Origin: JAGOPY01 sp964619555
Lineage (GTDB): Bacteria > Bacteroidota > Bacteroidia > Bacteroidales > JAGOPY01
DNA: 64,000 bases
Direction: 5' to 3'
Assembly (NCBI GenBank): GCA_964619555.1
Contig: CAZUDV010000006.1
Coordinates: forward strand, 124,001 to 188,000
Shown here: one piece after another, positions 40,969-50,060 of the stretch
Position numbering within the stretch: position 1 is the stretch's first letter
Layout of the letters: every line of letters begins with the position of its first letter
The notes under the pieces: generated by a model
Seen by the model: the letters and a program-made list of their open reading frames with translations, nothing else
Databases searched by the model: none
Told to the model about the DNA's origin: nothing
Position numbers and translations under genes: made by a program

Positions 40969-43638
40969 TTAATCGATCGAGGAGTTAATGGAGAAATGGA
41001 ACTGGGATCCGCTTGCCGAAGGGATCCCCGGCACGTCATCAAAACCATAGCCCCAGTCAAGGCCGAGTAAGCCAAACATGGGAAGGAATACCCGCACCCC
41101 AAAACCGGCCGACCTGTATATGGAGAATGGATTAAAATCGGCAAAATTCAGCCAGGAGTTACCGCCTTCAACGAAAGCCAGTGCAAATATCGTGGCGCTG
41201 GGATTCAATGAGAGCGGATATCTCAGTTCAAGCGTGTATTTGGAGTAAATGGTCCCGCCAATATTTTTCGTAATGTAATAGTTCGGTGTGATGGTCTCAT
41301 TCTGATAACCCCTCATACCAATGATCTCCCTGCCATCCAGGTTATTGTAACCGGTCAGACCGTCTCCTCCAAGGTAAAACCTTTCAAAAGGCGTAATGGC
41401 CAGGTTATTGTCATATTTACCCAGGAATCCGAACTTGGCGCGGGTCATGATGACGGCTTTCGGAAAGATCTCAGTAAAGAATGTAGCGTTGACCTTCCAT
41501 TTATGGTATTCGATCCATTTGTACAATTCGTCAGAGGTTACGCTCTCGTAAAAGTTTTCCGACCTGAATAATGAGTAGGGCGGTGTGAGTTCCAGGGAGA
41601 CTGAGACCTCAGATCCATAAGTCGGATAAATGGGTTGGGAGATGGAATTTCTTCCGAATACGAGGTTGTAATTAAAGTTATTATAAGTGCCTGTTCCTGA
41701 ACCGAAAAGAAAGATCTGGGAATACTGGTACAGATCATAGACCTGTAAAGTGACCGCCTGGTAAAGGGTGAAGAAGTCATCCGGCCAGGTCAGTCTTTTT
41801 CCCAGGCCGAATGTAAGCCCGTTGATTACAAATTCAGACCGAAGGGGGTCGTTTTTGGATTTTCCGTTGGAATAAAGTGAATGCCAATAGGTTACACTAA
41901 ATGCATTAGGTTTCCTGCCTCCGAGCCAGGGCTCGGTGAAACTGGCAGAATAGGATAAATAGCCTTTCCCGTAGGATTGCAACCTGACGCTGAATTTCTG
42001 ACCGTCACCTGATGGTACCGGTTTCCAGGCTCCTTTCTTGAATATATTCCGGACGGAGAAATTATTGAACGACAACCCCAGGGTACCGATGATCCTCCCG
42101 TAACCCCATCCACCGCTCAGCTCTATCTGATCGGCGGAAGTTTCTTCCACCTGGTAGGTGATATCAACCGTTCCGTCGGCAGGATTCGGCACGATATCCG
42201 GCACGATCTTTTCCGGATCGAAATACCGGAGCTGGGCCAGTTCCCGCGTCGTGCGGATGATATCCGACCGGCTGAACAATTGCCCCGGACGCGTCCTGAT
42301 CTCACGGATAACAACATGGTCGTTGGTCTTGGTGTTTCCGCTCACCGAGACCTTGTTGATCCTGGCTTGTTTGCCTTCTCGGATCCGGATTTCCAGATCG
42401 ATGGAGTCATTTTCAACCCTGATCTCGATCGGTTCGGCACTGAAGAAAAGGTATCCGTCGTCGAGGTAAAGGCTGCTTACATCCTGTTCATTAGGATTAA
42501 AGGAAAGATTGGTCTCCAGAATATCCCGGTTGTACACATCGCCTTTTTTAATCTTAAGGACATTGGTCAGGAACTCGGAAGAATACTTCGTATTGCCCAC
42601 CCAGGTAATATCCCGGAAATAATAACGGTTTCCTTCGTCCACATACAGGCCAATGTTCAGCGTCCTGTCCTCATTCCGGTATATGGAATCCTTTACAATA
42701 ATGGCATCCCGATAGCCTTCGCTGTTATACTTCTTGATCAGGTTAGCCAGATCTTCTTCATATTTATCTTCAATGAATTTGGAGGGTTTAAAAATGCGCA
42801 CCTTTACGGTACGGTTCAAATGAGCCATGGTGGAATCGACAATACCCTGCAGATTAAACCGCGCAAACTCGCGAAGATCTTTTAAAAGCATCACTTCGAT
42901 ATCATCCAGCGGGACGAATTTTCCTTTTTCCTTGGTTTCCTTGAGTGCATTCTTTACTTTCTGCTCATTAAAATGCTCATTACCATATACATAGATCTTA
43001 TTCACCCGGACCCTGCTGTTTTTCTTGATATCGATTTCCAGGACGACATTATTGGCGCGCGTGGTATCGGTTTCCTGTCGAATGTCCACTTCGGTATCGA
43101 GGAATCCTTTTTCGCGGAAATGCTCTCTGATCAGGTGACGGGTATTCATCAGCAGGCTTTCTGTGACGACATCCCCCCTGGTCAGTTTGATCTTGTCCCG
43201 GAGATTATCCGCTTCGGTTTTATTGACCCCTTTCAGAGAAAACCGGGAGAGCCTCGGCCGTTCCTTTAGCCTGATCTCAAGAAATATGTTGTTTCCTTTG
43301 ATTTCATTGGCATAGATACCGACATCCTCAAACAGCCCCTGGTCCCAAAGCTTTTTTAAAGCATTCGTGACATCTTCGCCCGGCACCGAGATCATTTCTC
43401 CCACACTGAGACCTGAGAGCATCACCAGGACGCCTTTATCCAGGTATTCGACCCCTGTAACCTCAATGCCGCCGATCAGATAATCCACCGGCCTGCTGTA
43501 ATCCAGGACCTGGGATTCGCCAATATTAACCTGGCAGAAGGATTCATAAGGAAATGCGGACATGGCCAGTATGATTGCCACCAGGCTTGCAGCCCATGCA
43601 TTTTTTATCAAATCCGGTAACCTTTCTCCTGCATGCAT
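40969..43638 (-). CDS. bamA: outer membrane protein assembly factor BamA
   Basis: 889 residues. After a signal peptide (about 12-35) come POTRA domains (about 50-470; e.g. IGGIEVTGVEYLDKGVL, INKVSVSGNTKTNDHVVIREIRT) and a C-terminal barrel (about 490-889) with GLSFNNFSVRN and the lid-loop-like RGYQNETITP. BamA folds and inserts beta-barrel proteins into the outer membrane. The last residues HFSINSSID lack the usual terminal aromatic. It lies in the conserved uppS-bamA-ompH-ompH order, 12 bases after uppS. Confidence 0.94.
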   Translation of the reverse strand: MHAGERLPDLIKNAWAASLVAIILAMSAFPYESFCQVNIGESQVLDYSRPVDYLIGGIEVTGVEYLDKGVLVMLSGLSVGEMISVPGEDVTNALKKLWDQGLFEDVGIYANEIKGNNIFLEIRLKERPRLSRFSLKGVNKTEADNLRDKIKLTRGDVVTESLLMNTRHLIREHFREKGFLDTEVDIRQETDTTRANNVVLEIDIKKNSRVRVNKIYVYGNEHFNEQKVKNALKETKEKGKFVPLDDIEVMLLKDLREFARFNLQGIVDSTMAHLNRTVKVRIFKPSKFIEDKYEEDLANLIKKYNSEGYRDAIIVKDSIYRNEDRTLNIGLYVDEGNRYYFRDITWVGNTKYSSEFLTNVLKIKKGDVYNRDILETNLSFNPNEQDVSSLYLDDGYLFFSAEPIEIRVENDSIDLEIRIREGKQARINKVSVSGNTKTNDHVVIREIRTRPGQLFSRSDIIRTTRELAQLRYFDPEKIVPDIVPNPADGTVDITYQVEETSADQIELSGGWGYGRIIGTLGLSFNNFSVRNIFKKGAWKPVPSGDGQKFSVRLQSYGKGYLSYSASFTEPWLGGRKPNAFSVTYWHSLYSNGKSKNDPLRSEFVINGLTFGLGKRLTWPDDFFTLYQAVTLQVYDLYQYSQIFLFGSGTGTYNNFNYNLVFGRNSISQPIYPTYGSEVSVSLELTPPYSLFRSENFYESVTSDELYKWIEYHKWKVNATFFTEIFPKAVIMTRAKFGFLGKYDNNLAITPFERFYLGGDGLTGYNNLDGREIIGMRGYQNETITPNYYITKNIGGTIYSKYTLELRYPLSLNPSATIFALAFVEGGNSWLNFADFNPFSIYRSAGFGVRVFLPMFGLLGLDWGYGFDDVPGIPSASGSQFHFSINSSID

Positions 43639-43650
43639 AAACTGACCGTC

Positions 43651-44406
43651 TTATCCTTTCTGGTTGGTTGATACCTGGTCGCTTGTCTTGCCGAATCTTC
43701 TTTCCCGGTGCTGATAGCCGATGATAGCCTCATAGAGGTCCTCTTTCCTGAAATCGGGCCAGTATTTCTGGCAAAAGAACAATTCCGCATAGGCGATCTG
43801 CCACAACAGGAAATTGCTCACCCTGTACTCTCCGCTGGTCCTGATGAGCAATTCCGGATCAGGCAGTGGAAACGAGGGCAGGTGTTTATAAAAGTCCTCC
43901 GCATTCAATTGTTCCGGGTCCAGTTTATGGGAGATGGCATCCCTGGCAATCCTTTTCGCGGTTTCCAGGATCTCCCAGCGGGAACTGTAACTCAGGGCAA
44001 GAGTGAGGGTCATGCGGTTATTGCCGGAAGTTTGTCCGATGGCTTCCATTAATTTGTTCCGGATGGCTTCCGGAAGGGATTCCAGGTTGCCGATGGCATT
44101 CAGCCGGATATTGTTTTTGTTGAGTGTTTTGATCTCTTTGTTGATCGTCTGCAGCAGCAGGTGCATCAGGGCATCCACTTCGTATTTGGGCCTTTTCCAG
44201 TTTTCCGTGGAAAAAGCGTAAAGCGTCAGGTATTGTACTCCCAACTCAGCAGCAGCTTCAGAGGCTTCACGGACAGAAGTAACACCATGCTTGTGGCCGA
44301 AGGTCCTGGGCTTGCCTCTTTCCCTTGCCCACCTGCCATTGCCATCCATGATGATGGCAATGTGCCGGGGTAGGTTATTCATATCCAATTGTTCCTTAAA
44401 GGTCAT
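43651..44406 (-). CDS. uppS: isoprenyl (undecaprenyl) diphosphate synthase
   Basis: 251 residues. Cis-prenyltransferase making the lipid carrier used for peptidoglycan and polysaccharide synthesis. HIAIIMDGNGRWARERG contains the catalytic Asp21; TLYAFSTENWKRP and the C-terminal LLIRTSGEYRVSNFLLWQ and YAELFF are conserved. A second ATG at residue 9 is an alternative start. It precedes bamA by 12 bases. Confidence 0.95.
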   Translation of the reverse strand: MTFKEQLDMNNLPRHIAIIMDGNGRWARERGKPRTFGHKHGVTSVREASEAAAELGVQYLTLYAFSTENWKRPKYEVDALMHLLLQTINKEIKTLNKNNIRLNAIGNLESLPEAIRNKLMEAIGQTSGNNRMTLTLALSYSSRWEILETAKRIARDAISHKLDPEQLNAEDFYKHLPSFPLPDPELLIRTSGEYRVSNFLLWQIAYAELFFCQKYWPDFRKEDLYEAIIGYQHRERRFGKTSDQVSTNQKG

Positions 44407-44449
44407 TTTCCTCTTATGCTGCCTGGTAGTGTTATCTTTTCAGTTTATA

Positions 44450-45241
44450 TTACTTCATCTGGTCAAGGCATTTCTTATTCCCAAACACCCTGAACTTGTA
44501 GGTAAGTGTAAGCCCCGAGAAATTGTACCAGTCCTTTGTTTTCGGATTTCCCCGTTCCATATAAGGTCTGTGTTCAAAAGTGGGATCCGATAAGGTAAGG
44601 CTGGTATTGGAAGGGTCGATCTGGCTGCCTTCAAGGTAATAGGTCCGGCTCACATCGTCCAGGTAATCGGTAAATGTTTTCCTCATTCCCCATTCGGCCG
44701 TGAGGCTGAACCTGCTGGTCAGGCTGTATTTCACCCCGATTCCGAAGGGAATGCTGAAACTAATTAATTTATATGGTTTTCGTCCGTCAAATCCTATATT
44801 TTGCCCCTCGGTTCCGATATCATTCAGGTTTATTCCTCCGGAAGAAGGCTTGAAAATGAACACACCCACACCGCCAAAGATATAAGGGGACAGGCGGTCG
44901 CGTTTTGTACCCGTAAAATATTCAAAAAAGTTAAATTCTCCCACGGCAGAAATATCTGTGACCGGGGATTCAAAATTCAAAGCCCGGGATAAATTAACTT
45001 TGCTGACCAGGTCATCTCCGCTCACTTTACCCCGATACACTCCCAACCGCATGGAAATTCGCGGATTAAAATTGTATCTTACGATAGCTCCATAGGCCAA
45101 TCTGGAACGCATGTAATGGACACCAGGATTAAGGTCCCCAAGGTAATAGGAAACTCCGCCATAAGGTCCGACCTCCATTGTCTGTGCCATGGAAATCATA
45201 CCGGCGCCGCAAATCGTCAGGATTATTAAAAGTCTTTTCAT
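44450..45241 (-). CDS. DUF6089 family outer-membrane protein
   Basis: 263 residues with a signal peptide (about 1-19) and barrel-type beta strands: VGPYGGVSYYLGDLNP near the mature N-terminus, RYNFNPRISMRLGVYRG, and a last strand LTLTYKFRVF. It matches the DUF6089 family, which in Bacteroidota typically lies between nadK and uppS. The function is unknown; conserved linkage to envelope biogenesis genes hints at a role there. It has a candidate -7 box at 45256-45263 and is separated from uppS by 43 bases. Confidence 0.85.
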   Translation of the reverse strand: MKRLLIILTICGAGMISMAQTMEVGPYGGVSYYLGDLNPGVHYMRSRLAYGAIVRYNFNPRISMRLGVYRGKVSGDDLVSKVNLSRALNFESPVTDISAVGEFNFFEYFTGTKRDRLSPYIFGGVGVFIFKPSSGGINLNDIGTEGQNIGFDGRKPYKLISFSIPFGIGVKYSLTSRFSLTAEWGMRKTFTDYLDDVSRTYYLEGSQIDPSNTSLTLSDPTFEHRPYMERGNPKTKDWYNFSGLTLTYKFRVFGNKKCLDQMK

Positions 45242-45255
45242 TTTAAAACGGTAGG

Positions 45256-45263
45256 CAAAATTA
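45256..45263 (-). promoter_or_regulatory. candidate -7 box TAATTTTG (minus strand)
   Basis: Minus-strand TAATTTTG 14 bases before the DUF6089 gene, which would give a very short leader. Confidence 0.4.
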
Positions 45264-45295
45264 TCAAAAATTTTGAACCTGCTATGTCTTTTGGA

Positions 45296-46174
45296 TCAGT
45301 TGCGTGCATCCAGCCCCCATTTCAATTTATCCCTCAAAGTCGTGAAAAAGTTTTTATCTTTCATCTGGACGATATTGATTTTAAAATCAGCCTTTTCAAC
45401 GATCAGTTCAAAGTTTGAAAATATGGTTGCCCGACGGGAATCAAGGCTCACCAGGAACTGCTGCTCCCGGCCTTCGGCTAAAATCCGGATCCGGGATTTG
45501 TCAGGTATAACGACCGGTCGTACGGTTAAATTGTGCGGGGCAATCGGGGTTATGACGAAATTTTCGGACCCCGGGGTCAGGATCGGTCCTCCAGTACTGA
45601 GGGAATATGCCGTGCTGCCGGTCGGGGTGGCGATGATCAAACCATCCGCCCAGTAGGTATTCAGGAAAACCTCATTGATATAGACATGAAGCACGATCAG
45701 GGAGGTCGAATCCTTGCGTGTGATGGTGATCTCATTGAGGGCATAGCTGAGCTCGCCGAACAGGTCGGGGGGATCGGTCAGCCGGATCAGAGCCCGCGGG
45801 TCCATCCGGAAATCTCCATCCAGGACCTTGTCGATCGCAGGCAATATCTCTTCCTTGGAAATACTTGACAGAAATCCAAGCCTGCCGATATTGATCCCCA
45901 TGATGGGAATACCGGAATTCCTGACCAGCGTGGTCGCATCGAGGATCGTGCCATCTCCGCCTATAGAGATCAGATAATCCAACTGGCTGACAATTTCCTC
46001 GCTCCTATCATAAAGTACGATTCCTGCCGGGATATCAAGCATATCCTTCAAGCTTTCGTAAAAAGGCCTGAAGATATAGATGGTGCAATTCTTCCCCAGG
46101 AGCCTTTCAATGACCCGCTGGACATACACCATGTTTTCATTGGATACCGACCTTCCGAAAAGCCCTATCACCAT
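45296..46174 (-). CDS. nadK: NAD kinase
   Basis: 292 residues. Phosphorylates NAD to NADP. The two family motifs are intact: ISIGGDGTILDATT and IATPTGSTAYSLSTGGPI; DEITITRKDSTS corresponds to the NE/D substrate motif. A candidate -7 box lies 25 bases before the start. It is part of the long minus-strand envelope cluster, an arrangement I recall from other Bacteroidota. Confidence 0.95.
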   Translation of the reverse strand: MVIGLFGRSVSNENMVYVQRVIERLLGKNCTIYIFRPFYESLKDMLDIPAGIVLYDRSEEIVSQLDYLISIGGDGTILDATTLVRNSGIPIMGINIGRLGFLSSISKEEILPAIDKVLDGDFRMDPRALIRLTDPPDLFGELSYALNEITITRKDSTSLIVLHVYINEVFLNTYWADGLIIATPTGSTAYSLSTGGPILTPGSENFVITPIAPHNLTVRPVVIPDKSRIRILAEGREQQFLVSLDSRRATIFSNFELIVEKADFKINIVQMKDKNFFTTLRDKLKWGLDARN

Positions 46175-46199
46175 TTTTGTAAAATCTTGGAAATCTTTG

Positions 46200-46207
46200 C
46201 AAAGGTA
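46200..46207 (-). promoter_or_regulatory. candidate -7 box TACCTTTG (minus strand)
   Basis: Minus-strand TACCTTTG 25 bases before nadK, in the 59-base gap after the BamA-like gene. Confidence 0.4.
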
Positions 46208-46233
46208 GAAATAAATCGGTATATGCCACCTGA

Positions 46234-47685
46234 TTAAATCGGGGCCCTGAAATGCAGGAACATTCCCGGTTCATTCATGAAATTGACGGAGAATTCCACA
46301 CGGACCACAATGTCATAATAGGTCACAAAGTCCAGCCCGCCGCCATATCCCAGGAGCAAGATATTCTGCAGGTCGTTGGTCTCTGTGCCGAAATCCTGGT
46401 TATAGGCACCATATCCCGCGTCGAAAAATACATTCATGTAAAGGGCAAAAAATATCCTGCTGAATTTTTCTGACCGGATGAATTTCAAATCTTTGACCTT
46501 TTCCGGGATGAGGGCGAACTTGATGTTGTTTTTCAGGATCCCGAAATGCCGGGCATCCACAACGTAATATTCATAGGAACGGACAATATCCCGGTCGTAG
46601 CCAATCCCTTTAAGGATAAAATAGGGTTGAGTTTCCCCGAAAGAAACCTTTCCATTCAGACCGGTGGCTAAATAAATCTTCGGATAAAGTTCCCAGTACT
46701 TCCGGAAAGTTGCCAATAAATAAAAATTATCCAGAGTATTGGTATTGAATGTCCATAATCCTTGTTTGATCAACTCAAAATCAATGTAATGTCCTTTGAG
46801 CGGGTAGGATTTGAAATCCCGGTGATCATTTTTGAACAGGTAATGAAATGTTAGATACTGAACCTCTTTTGCACCGCCCTGTGAATAATATTCATTTTGC
46901 GCGATAAGGCTGTCGGAAAAATGATGCTGGTCATACCGTAGTTCGAACTCGTGGGAATTATAAATATTCGGCCGGAGAAGCACCTGGCCGAAGGCAAAGA
47001 TATCCTGCCGGGCAAATTCGCCGGTATGTTTATAGAATTGCTGTTTATTTTCGAGTGTCATGAAATTGGTTTCTCTTTTCCTCCAGTAACCCGCCCCGAC
47101 CCCCAGCCCGACCGTCTTTTTCCGGTTTATGTAAGGCTTGGTGTAAACGAAATCATATAATTGGTCGTATCCGAACTGGAAACGCATCAACAAGTTTTCT
47201 TTGCTTCCCCGGAAATTTCTCCAGTCGATATAAAAACCATAGCTTAGCCGGCTAAGGTCCTTCGATTCCCACCAGACGTTAAAGTTACGGTCGGAGATCT
47301 TCAGAATGGGTATCGGCCAGACATACCATCTTTCCGTAACTTCAATTAAGATGTTCTGATGCGAATGATCACCGGTATCGGAGTATCTTATGATCTCAAC
47401 GAAATTGAACAGCAGCGTATTGAGAAGGTTCTCCCGGGAACGTGCGATCAGGGAGTCGAGGGCGCGACCGGACAGATGATCTCCTTCAGCAAACAGTAAT
47501 TCCCGCTTGATGATCGGATCACGGGTTATTTTATTGCCTGATAGGATGATGGTATCAATGGTGCAGGTCTGGAATGAACCGATTTCGGGGCCAGGTTCCT
47601 GTGCGAAGAGAACAGTACCGCTGATCAGACATAACATGCTGGCAACAAGCCTTATAAGAGGAATATTTTGACCTTGCCTCCTCAA
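46234..47685 (-). CDS. BamA/TamA-like outer-membrane barrel protein
   Basis: 483 residues. Signal peptide about 1-29; a single POTRA-like domain (about 38-115: IDTIILSGNKITRDPIIKREL, then LFNFVEIIRY) and a barrel (about 135-483) rich in aromatic strands. It belongs to the Omp85 superfamily but has one POTRA domain, in contrast to the several of bamA at 40969. Proteins of this type may insert a subset of outer-membrane proteins or lipids; the substrate is unknown. It follows the CBS gene by 11 bases. Confidence 0.82.
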   Translation of the reverse strand: MRRQGQNIPLIRLVASMLCLISGTVLFAQEPGPEIGSFQTCTIDTIILSGNKITRDPIIKRELLFAEGDHLSGRALDSLIARSRENLLNTLLFNFVEIIRYSDTGDHSHQNILIEVTERWYVWPIPILKISDRNFNVWWESKDLSRLSYGFYIDWRNFRGSKENLLMRFQFGYDQLYDFVYTKPYINRKKTVGLGVGAGYWRKRETNFMTLENKQQFYKHTGEFARQDIFAFGQVLLRPNIYNSHEFELRYDQHHFSDSLIAQNEYYSQGGAKEVQYLTFHYLFKNDHRDFKSYPLKGHYIDFELIKQGLWTFNTNTLDNFYLLATFRKYWELYPKIYLATGLNGKVSFGETQPYFILKGIGYDRDIVRSYEYYVVDARHFGILKNNIKFALIPEKVKDLKFIRSEKFSRIFFALYMNVFFDAGYGAYNQDFGTETNDLQNILLLGYGGGLDFVTYYDIVVRVEFSVNFMNEPGMFLHFRAPI

Positions 47686-47696
47686 TTGCCAGCTTT

Positions 47697-48359
47697 TTAT
47701 ACGTTGAGAAAATTCATCAGGGCATCATATCTTTCCTTCAATTCGTCCAGGTCATCCTTCTCGGCAAAAGTAGCCTTTATGGTATAGTTATACCGGTCAA
47801 AGGTTTGCAGAATGGCAGTAAGATCGAGACGGTTCAGCTTCAGGGTCAGTTCCACCAGCGTCGAATCGGGATGGTTGCTCAGGAAAGCTCCCAGTATCCG
47901 GGCATCGTTCGATTCTACAATTTGCGATATCTCGGCCATGGAATAACTGCTCTCGGCCATTTCAAGTATGATGATCCCACCGGGATTGACGATGGCGGTA
48001 TTGTTGGTCAGGTACCGGATCAGATCGGGCAGGGTGATCAGTCCGATATAGCAGTTTCGCTGATCAACCACAGGCAGGAGTGAAAGTTTCATCCCGGTGA
48101 TCATTTTCATGGCATCGAAAATATGCTGGTACTCTCCGATAAATGCGTTCGGCAGCGATAGCCTGACATTACCAAGCGGATCATCCTGTTCCGGGTGGTT
48201 GACCAGGTCAAATTCGGCAACCACGCCCAGTAACTCCCTGTCATTTACAACCGGCAGGTGCTGCACGCGGTTTTCTTCCATCACACTGAGAGCAAACGTC
48301 ACGCTGTCGGAAGTCCTCAATGGCGGGATATCAGCTGAAATAACTTCTTTTACGATCAT
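47697..48359 (-). CDS. CBS-domain protein
   Basis: 220 residues: two CBS motifs (about 1-58 and 72-130; HLPVVNDRELLGVV and LLPVVDQRNCYIGLI) and a C-terminal ACT-like region (about 135-215). CBS pairs bind adenine nucleotides and act as energy sensors. No catalytic domain is attached. It is found in the nadK region of many Bacteroidota. A regulatory role is likely but the target is unknown. Confidence 0.88.
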   Translation of the reverse strand: MIVKEVISADIPPLRTSDSVTFALSVMEENRVQHLPVVNDRELLGVVAEFDLVNHPEQDDPLGNVRLSLPNAFIGEYQHIFDAMKMITGMKLSLLPVVDQRNCYIGLITLPDLIRYLTNNTAIVNPGGIIILEMAESSYSMAEISQIVESNDARILGAFLSNHPDSTLVELTLKLNRLDLTAILQTFDRYNYTIKATFAEKDDLDELKERYDALMNFLNV

Positions 48360-48372
48360 ATTTCATCCTCAA

Positions 48373-49305
48373 TTAGTTGTATTTATCTTCATCCCAATCC
48401 CTTCCATAGAATATACGGAGGTAATTTTCATACCTGGAAGCGGGAAGCGTACCCTGCTTCAATGCTTCCAGCACCATGCAGCCCGGTTCATTGGTATGGG
48501 TGCAGTTGCTGTAATGGCACTGGTGCATCAGGGCCCTCATTTCCGGAAACCTTTCAGCCACTTCAAAACGGTTGAAATCGGTCAGCCCGAACTCCTTAAT
48601 CCCAGGCGTATCAATGATATACCCGCCATTTGTGAGGGGGAGCATTTCTGCAAAAGTTGTACAGTGTTGACCCTTAAGATGATAGGAGGAAATCTCCATC
48701 ACCCTGAGTTTCAAAGAAGGTTCCAGGACGTTGATCAGGGTCGACTTACCCACTCCCGAATGACCGGACATCAGGCTGATCTTATCTTTGAGAGCCCCCC
48801 TCAGGGTTTCTATGCCCTCCCCCGTTACGGCAGAGACTTTGATGACAGGATAACCCGCCGAAGTATAAATTTTCTCCATTTCCTCCAGGAATCCGGCCAA
48901 CTCTTCAGTATACAGGTCGGTTTTGTTAAAAACAAGAACAGCAGGGATGTGGTAAGCTTCTGAAGTTACGAGGAAACGGTCGATAAAACCGGTGGAAGTC
49001 CTGGGAAATGCGATGGTGGCTACCAGAACAACCTGGTCCAGGTTGGCAGCAATGATATGCGATTCCTTGGATAACTTGGTCGCCCTCCGGATGATATAAT
49101 TGTCCCTTTCCAGGATGCGCCTGATCAACGCGATGTTTTTCTCCCGGAGATATTCGAGTTCCACCCGGTCACCGACAGCGACCGGATTGGTTGACCGGAT
49201 GCCCTTGATCCTGAGGTTGCCTTTGAGTTTGCAGTTCAAGACAAGACCATCATCAGTTCTGACCAGATGCCAGCTGCCTGTGGTTTTGATTACTATGCCT
49301 TCCAC
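48373..49305 (-). CDS. rsgA: ribosome small subunit-dependent GTPase A
   Basis: 310 residues. Circularly permuted GTPase that checks late 30S assembly. N-terminal OB-fold (about 1-70), then G4 NKTD (127-130) preceding G1 GHSGVGKST (181-189) and G3 DTPG, and a C-terminal zinc knuckle with Cys263, Cys268, His270 and Cys276. The permuted motif order identifies the family without doubt. A minus-strand -7 box is at 49310-49317. Confidence 0.95.
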   Translation of the reverse strand: MEGIVIKTTGSWHLVRTDDGLVLNCKLKGNLRIKGIRSTNPVAVGDRVELEYLREKNIALIRRILERDNYIIRRATKLSKESHIIAANLDQVVLVATIAFPRTSTGFIDRFLVTSEAYHIPAVLVFNKTDLYTEELAGFLEEMEKIYTSAGYPVIKVSAVTGEGIETLRGALKDKISLMSGHSGVGKSTLINVLEPSLKLRVMEISSYHLKGQHCTTFAEMLPLTNGGYIIDTPGIKEFGLTDFNRFEVAERFPEMRALMHQCHYSNCTHTNEPGCMVLEALKQGTLPASRYENYLRIFYGRDWDEDKYN

Positions 49306-49309
49306 TTTT

Positions 49310-49317
49310 CAAAATTA
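49310..49317 (-). promoter_or_regulatory. candidate -7 box TAATTTTG (minus strand)
   Basis: Minus-strand TAATTTTG only four bases before the rsgA start codon; if used, the message would be leaderless or start at a later codon. It borders the divergent promoter at 49319-49348. Confidence 0.35.
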
Positions 49318-49318
49318 T

Positions 49319-49348
49319 TTTGCTAAATTATAATAAATGTTAATTTTG
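49319..49348 (+). promoter_or_regulatory. Bacteroidota-type promoter, TTTG-N18-TAATTTTG
   Basis: TTTG at 49319-49322 and TAATTTTG at 49341-49348, spacing 18, lie 20 bases before the PrsW-like gene. Confidence 0.6.
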
Positions 49349-49368
49349 AGTCACTAATTCCAGGTCTT

Positions 49369-50055
49369 ATGGATCTCCTTAAATACTTTTCCCTGCTCAT
49401 TCCTCCCGTGCTTGCGCTTCTGGTCTATTTGTTCCTGCGTTACAAATTCAACGGGAAACACCCGTACCGCCTGCTGTTCAAAGCCTTTATCTGGGGAGTG
49501 GTCAGCATCCTTCTCGTCCTTGTGGTGCAGATTCTAGCCGTGTATTTCGACCTCGACAGGCTGACCAATATCAGGAGGATACTCTTTTATTCATTGGTGA
49601 TTGCCGCCTTTTTCGCTGAGCTCGGTAAGTTTTTCTTCCTGAAAGTATTTATTTTTCCCAAAGATGATCTAAGGTCCCCGGTTGACGGAATTATCTACTC
49701 CGTGATGATAGCGATGGGCTTCGCCACGATGAACAACATCCTGTATTTCATCAACATTCCTCATCTGGAAGTCAACATGATCAACGCATTCTCAGCGGGT
49801 CCTGCCAATCTTGTATTCGGCGTGCTGATGGGATTTTTCATCGGTATAGGCAAACTGAGGCAGATCAGGTTCGTGGATTCCATGACCGGACTCGGTGCAG
49901 CTGTGCTGTTTCATGCTCTTTATACGTTTTGCCTCCTGACACATGATTACAAACTGCTATGGGCTTTCTTCATCGGTTCCGGCATTATTGCGATCAGCCT
50001 ATGCCTGGCAGCGGTCAGGATGCATGCAGATGCCAGGTCAGAAAATAAATTCTGA
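49369..50055 (+). CDS. PrsW-like integral membrane protein
   Basis: 228 residues with about seven membrane helices. It resembles the PrsW family of glutamic-type intramembrane proteases, which cleave anti-sigma factors: AAFFAELGKFFFLK, then DGIIYSVMIAMGFATMNNILYF, and FHALYTF near the C-terminus. The family active site uses a Glu-Glu pair before xxK and a Glu in GFAxxEN. Here the pair is Ala-Glu and the third position is Asn (MNN), so two of the expected glutamates are missing. It may be catalytically inactive or use a different arrangement. It is a single-gene unit, divergent from rsgA and convergent with dprA. Confidence 0.72.
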   Translation: MDLLKYFSLLIPPVLALLVYLFLRYKFNGKHPYRLLFKAFIWGVVSILLVLVVQILAVYFDLDRLTNIRRILFYSLVIAAFFAELGKFFFLKVFIFPKDDLRSPVDGIIYSVMIAMGFATMNNILYFINIPHLEVNMINAFSAGPANLVFGVLMGFFIGIGKLRQIRFVDSMTGLGAAVLFHALYTFCLLTHDYKLLWAFFIGSGIIAISLCLAAVRMHADARSENKF

Positions 50056-50060
50056 CCTGA

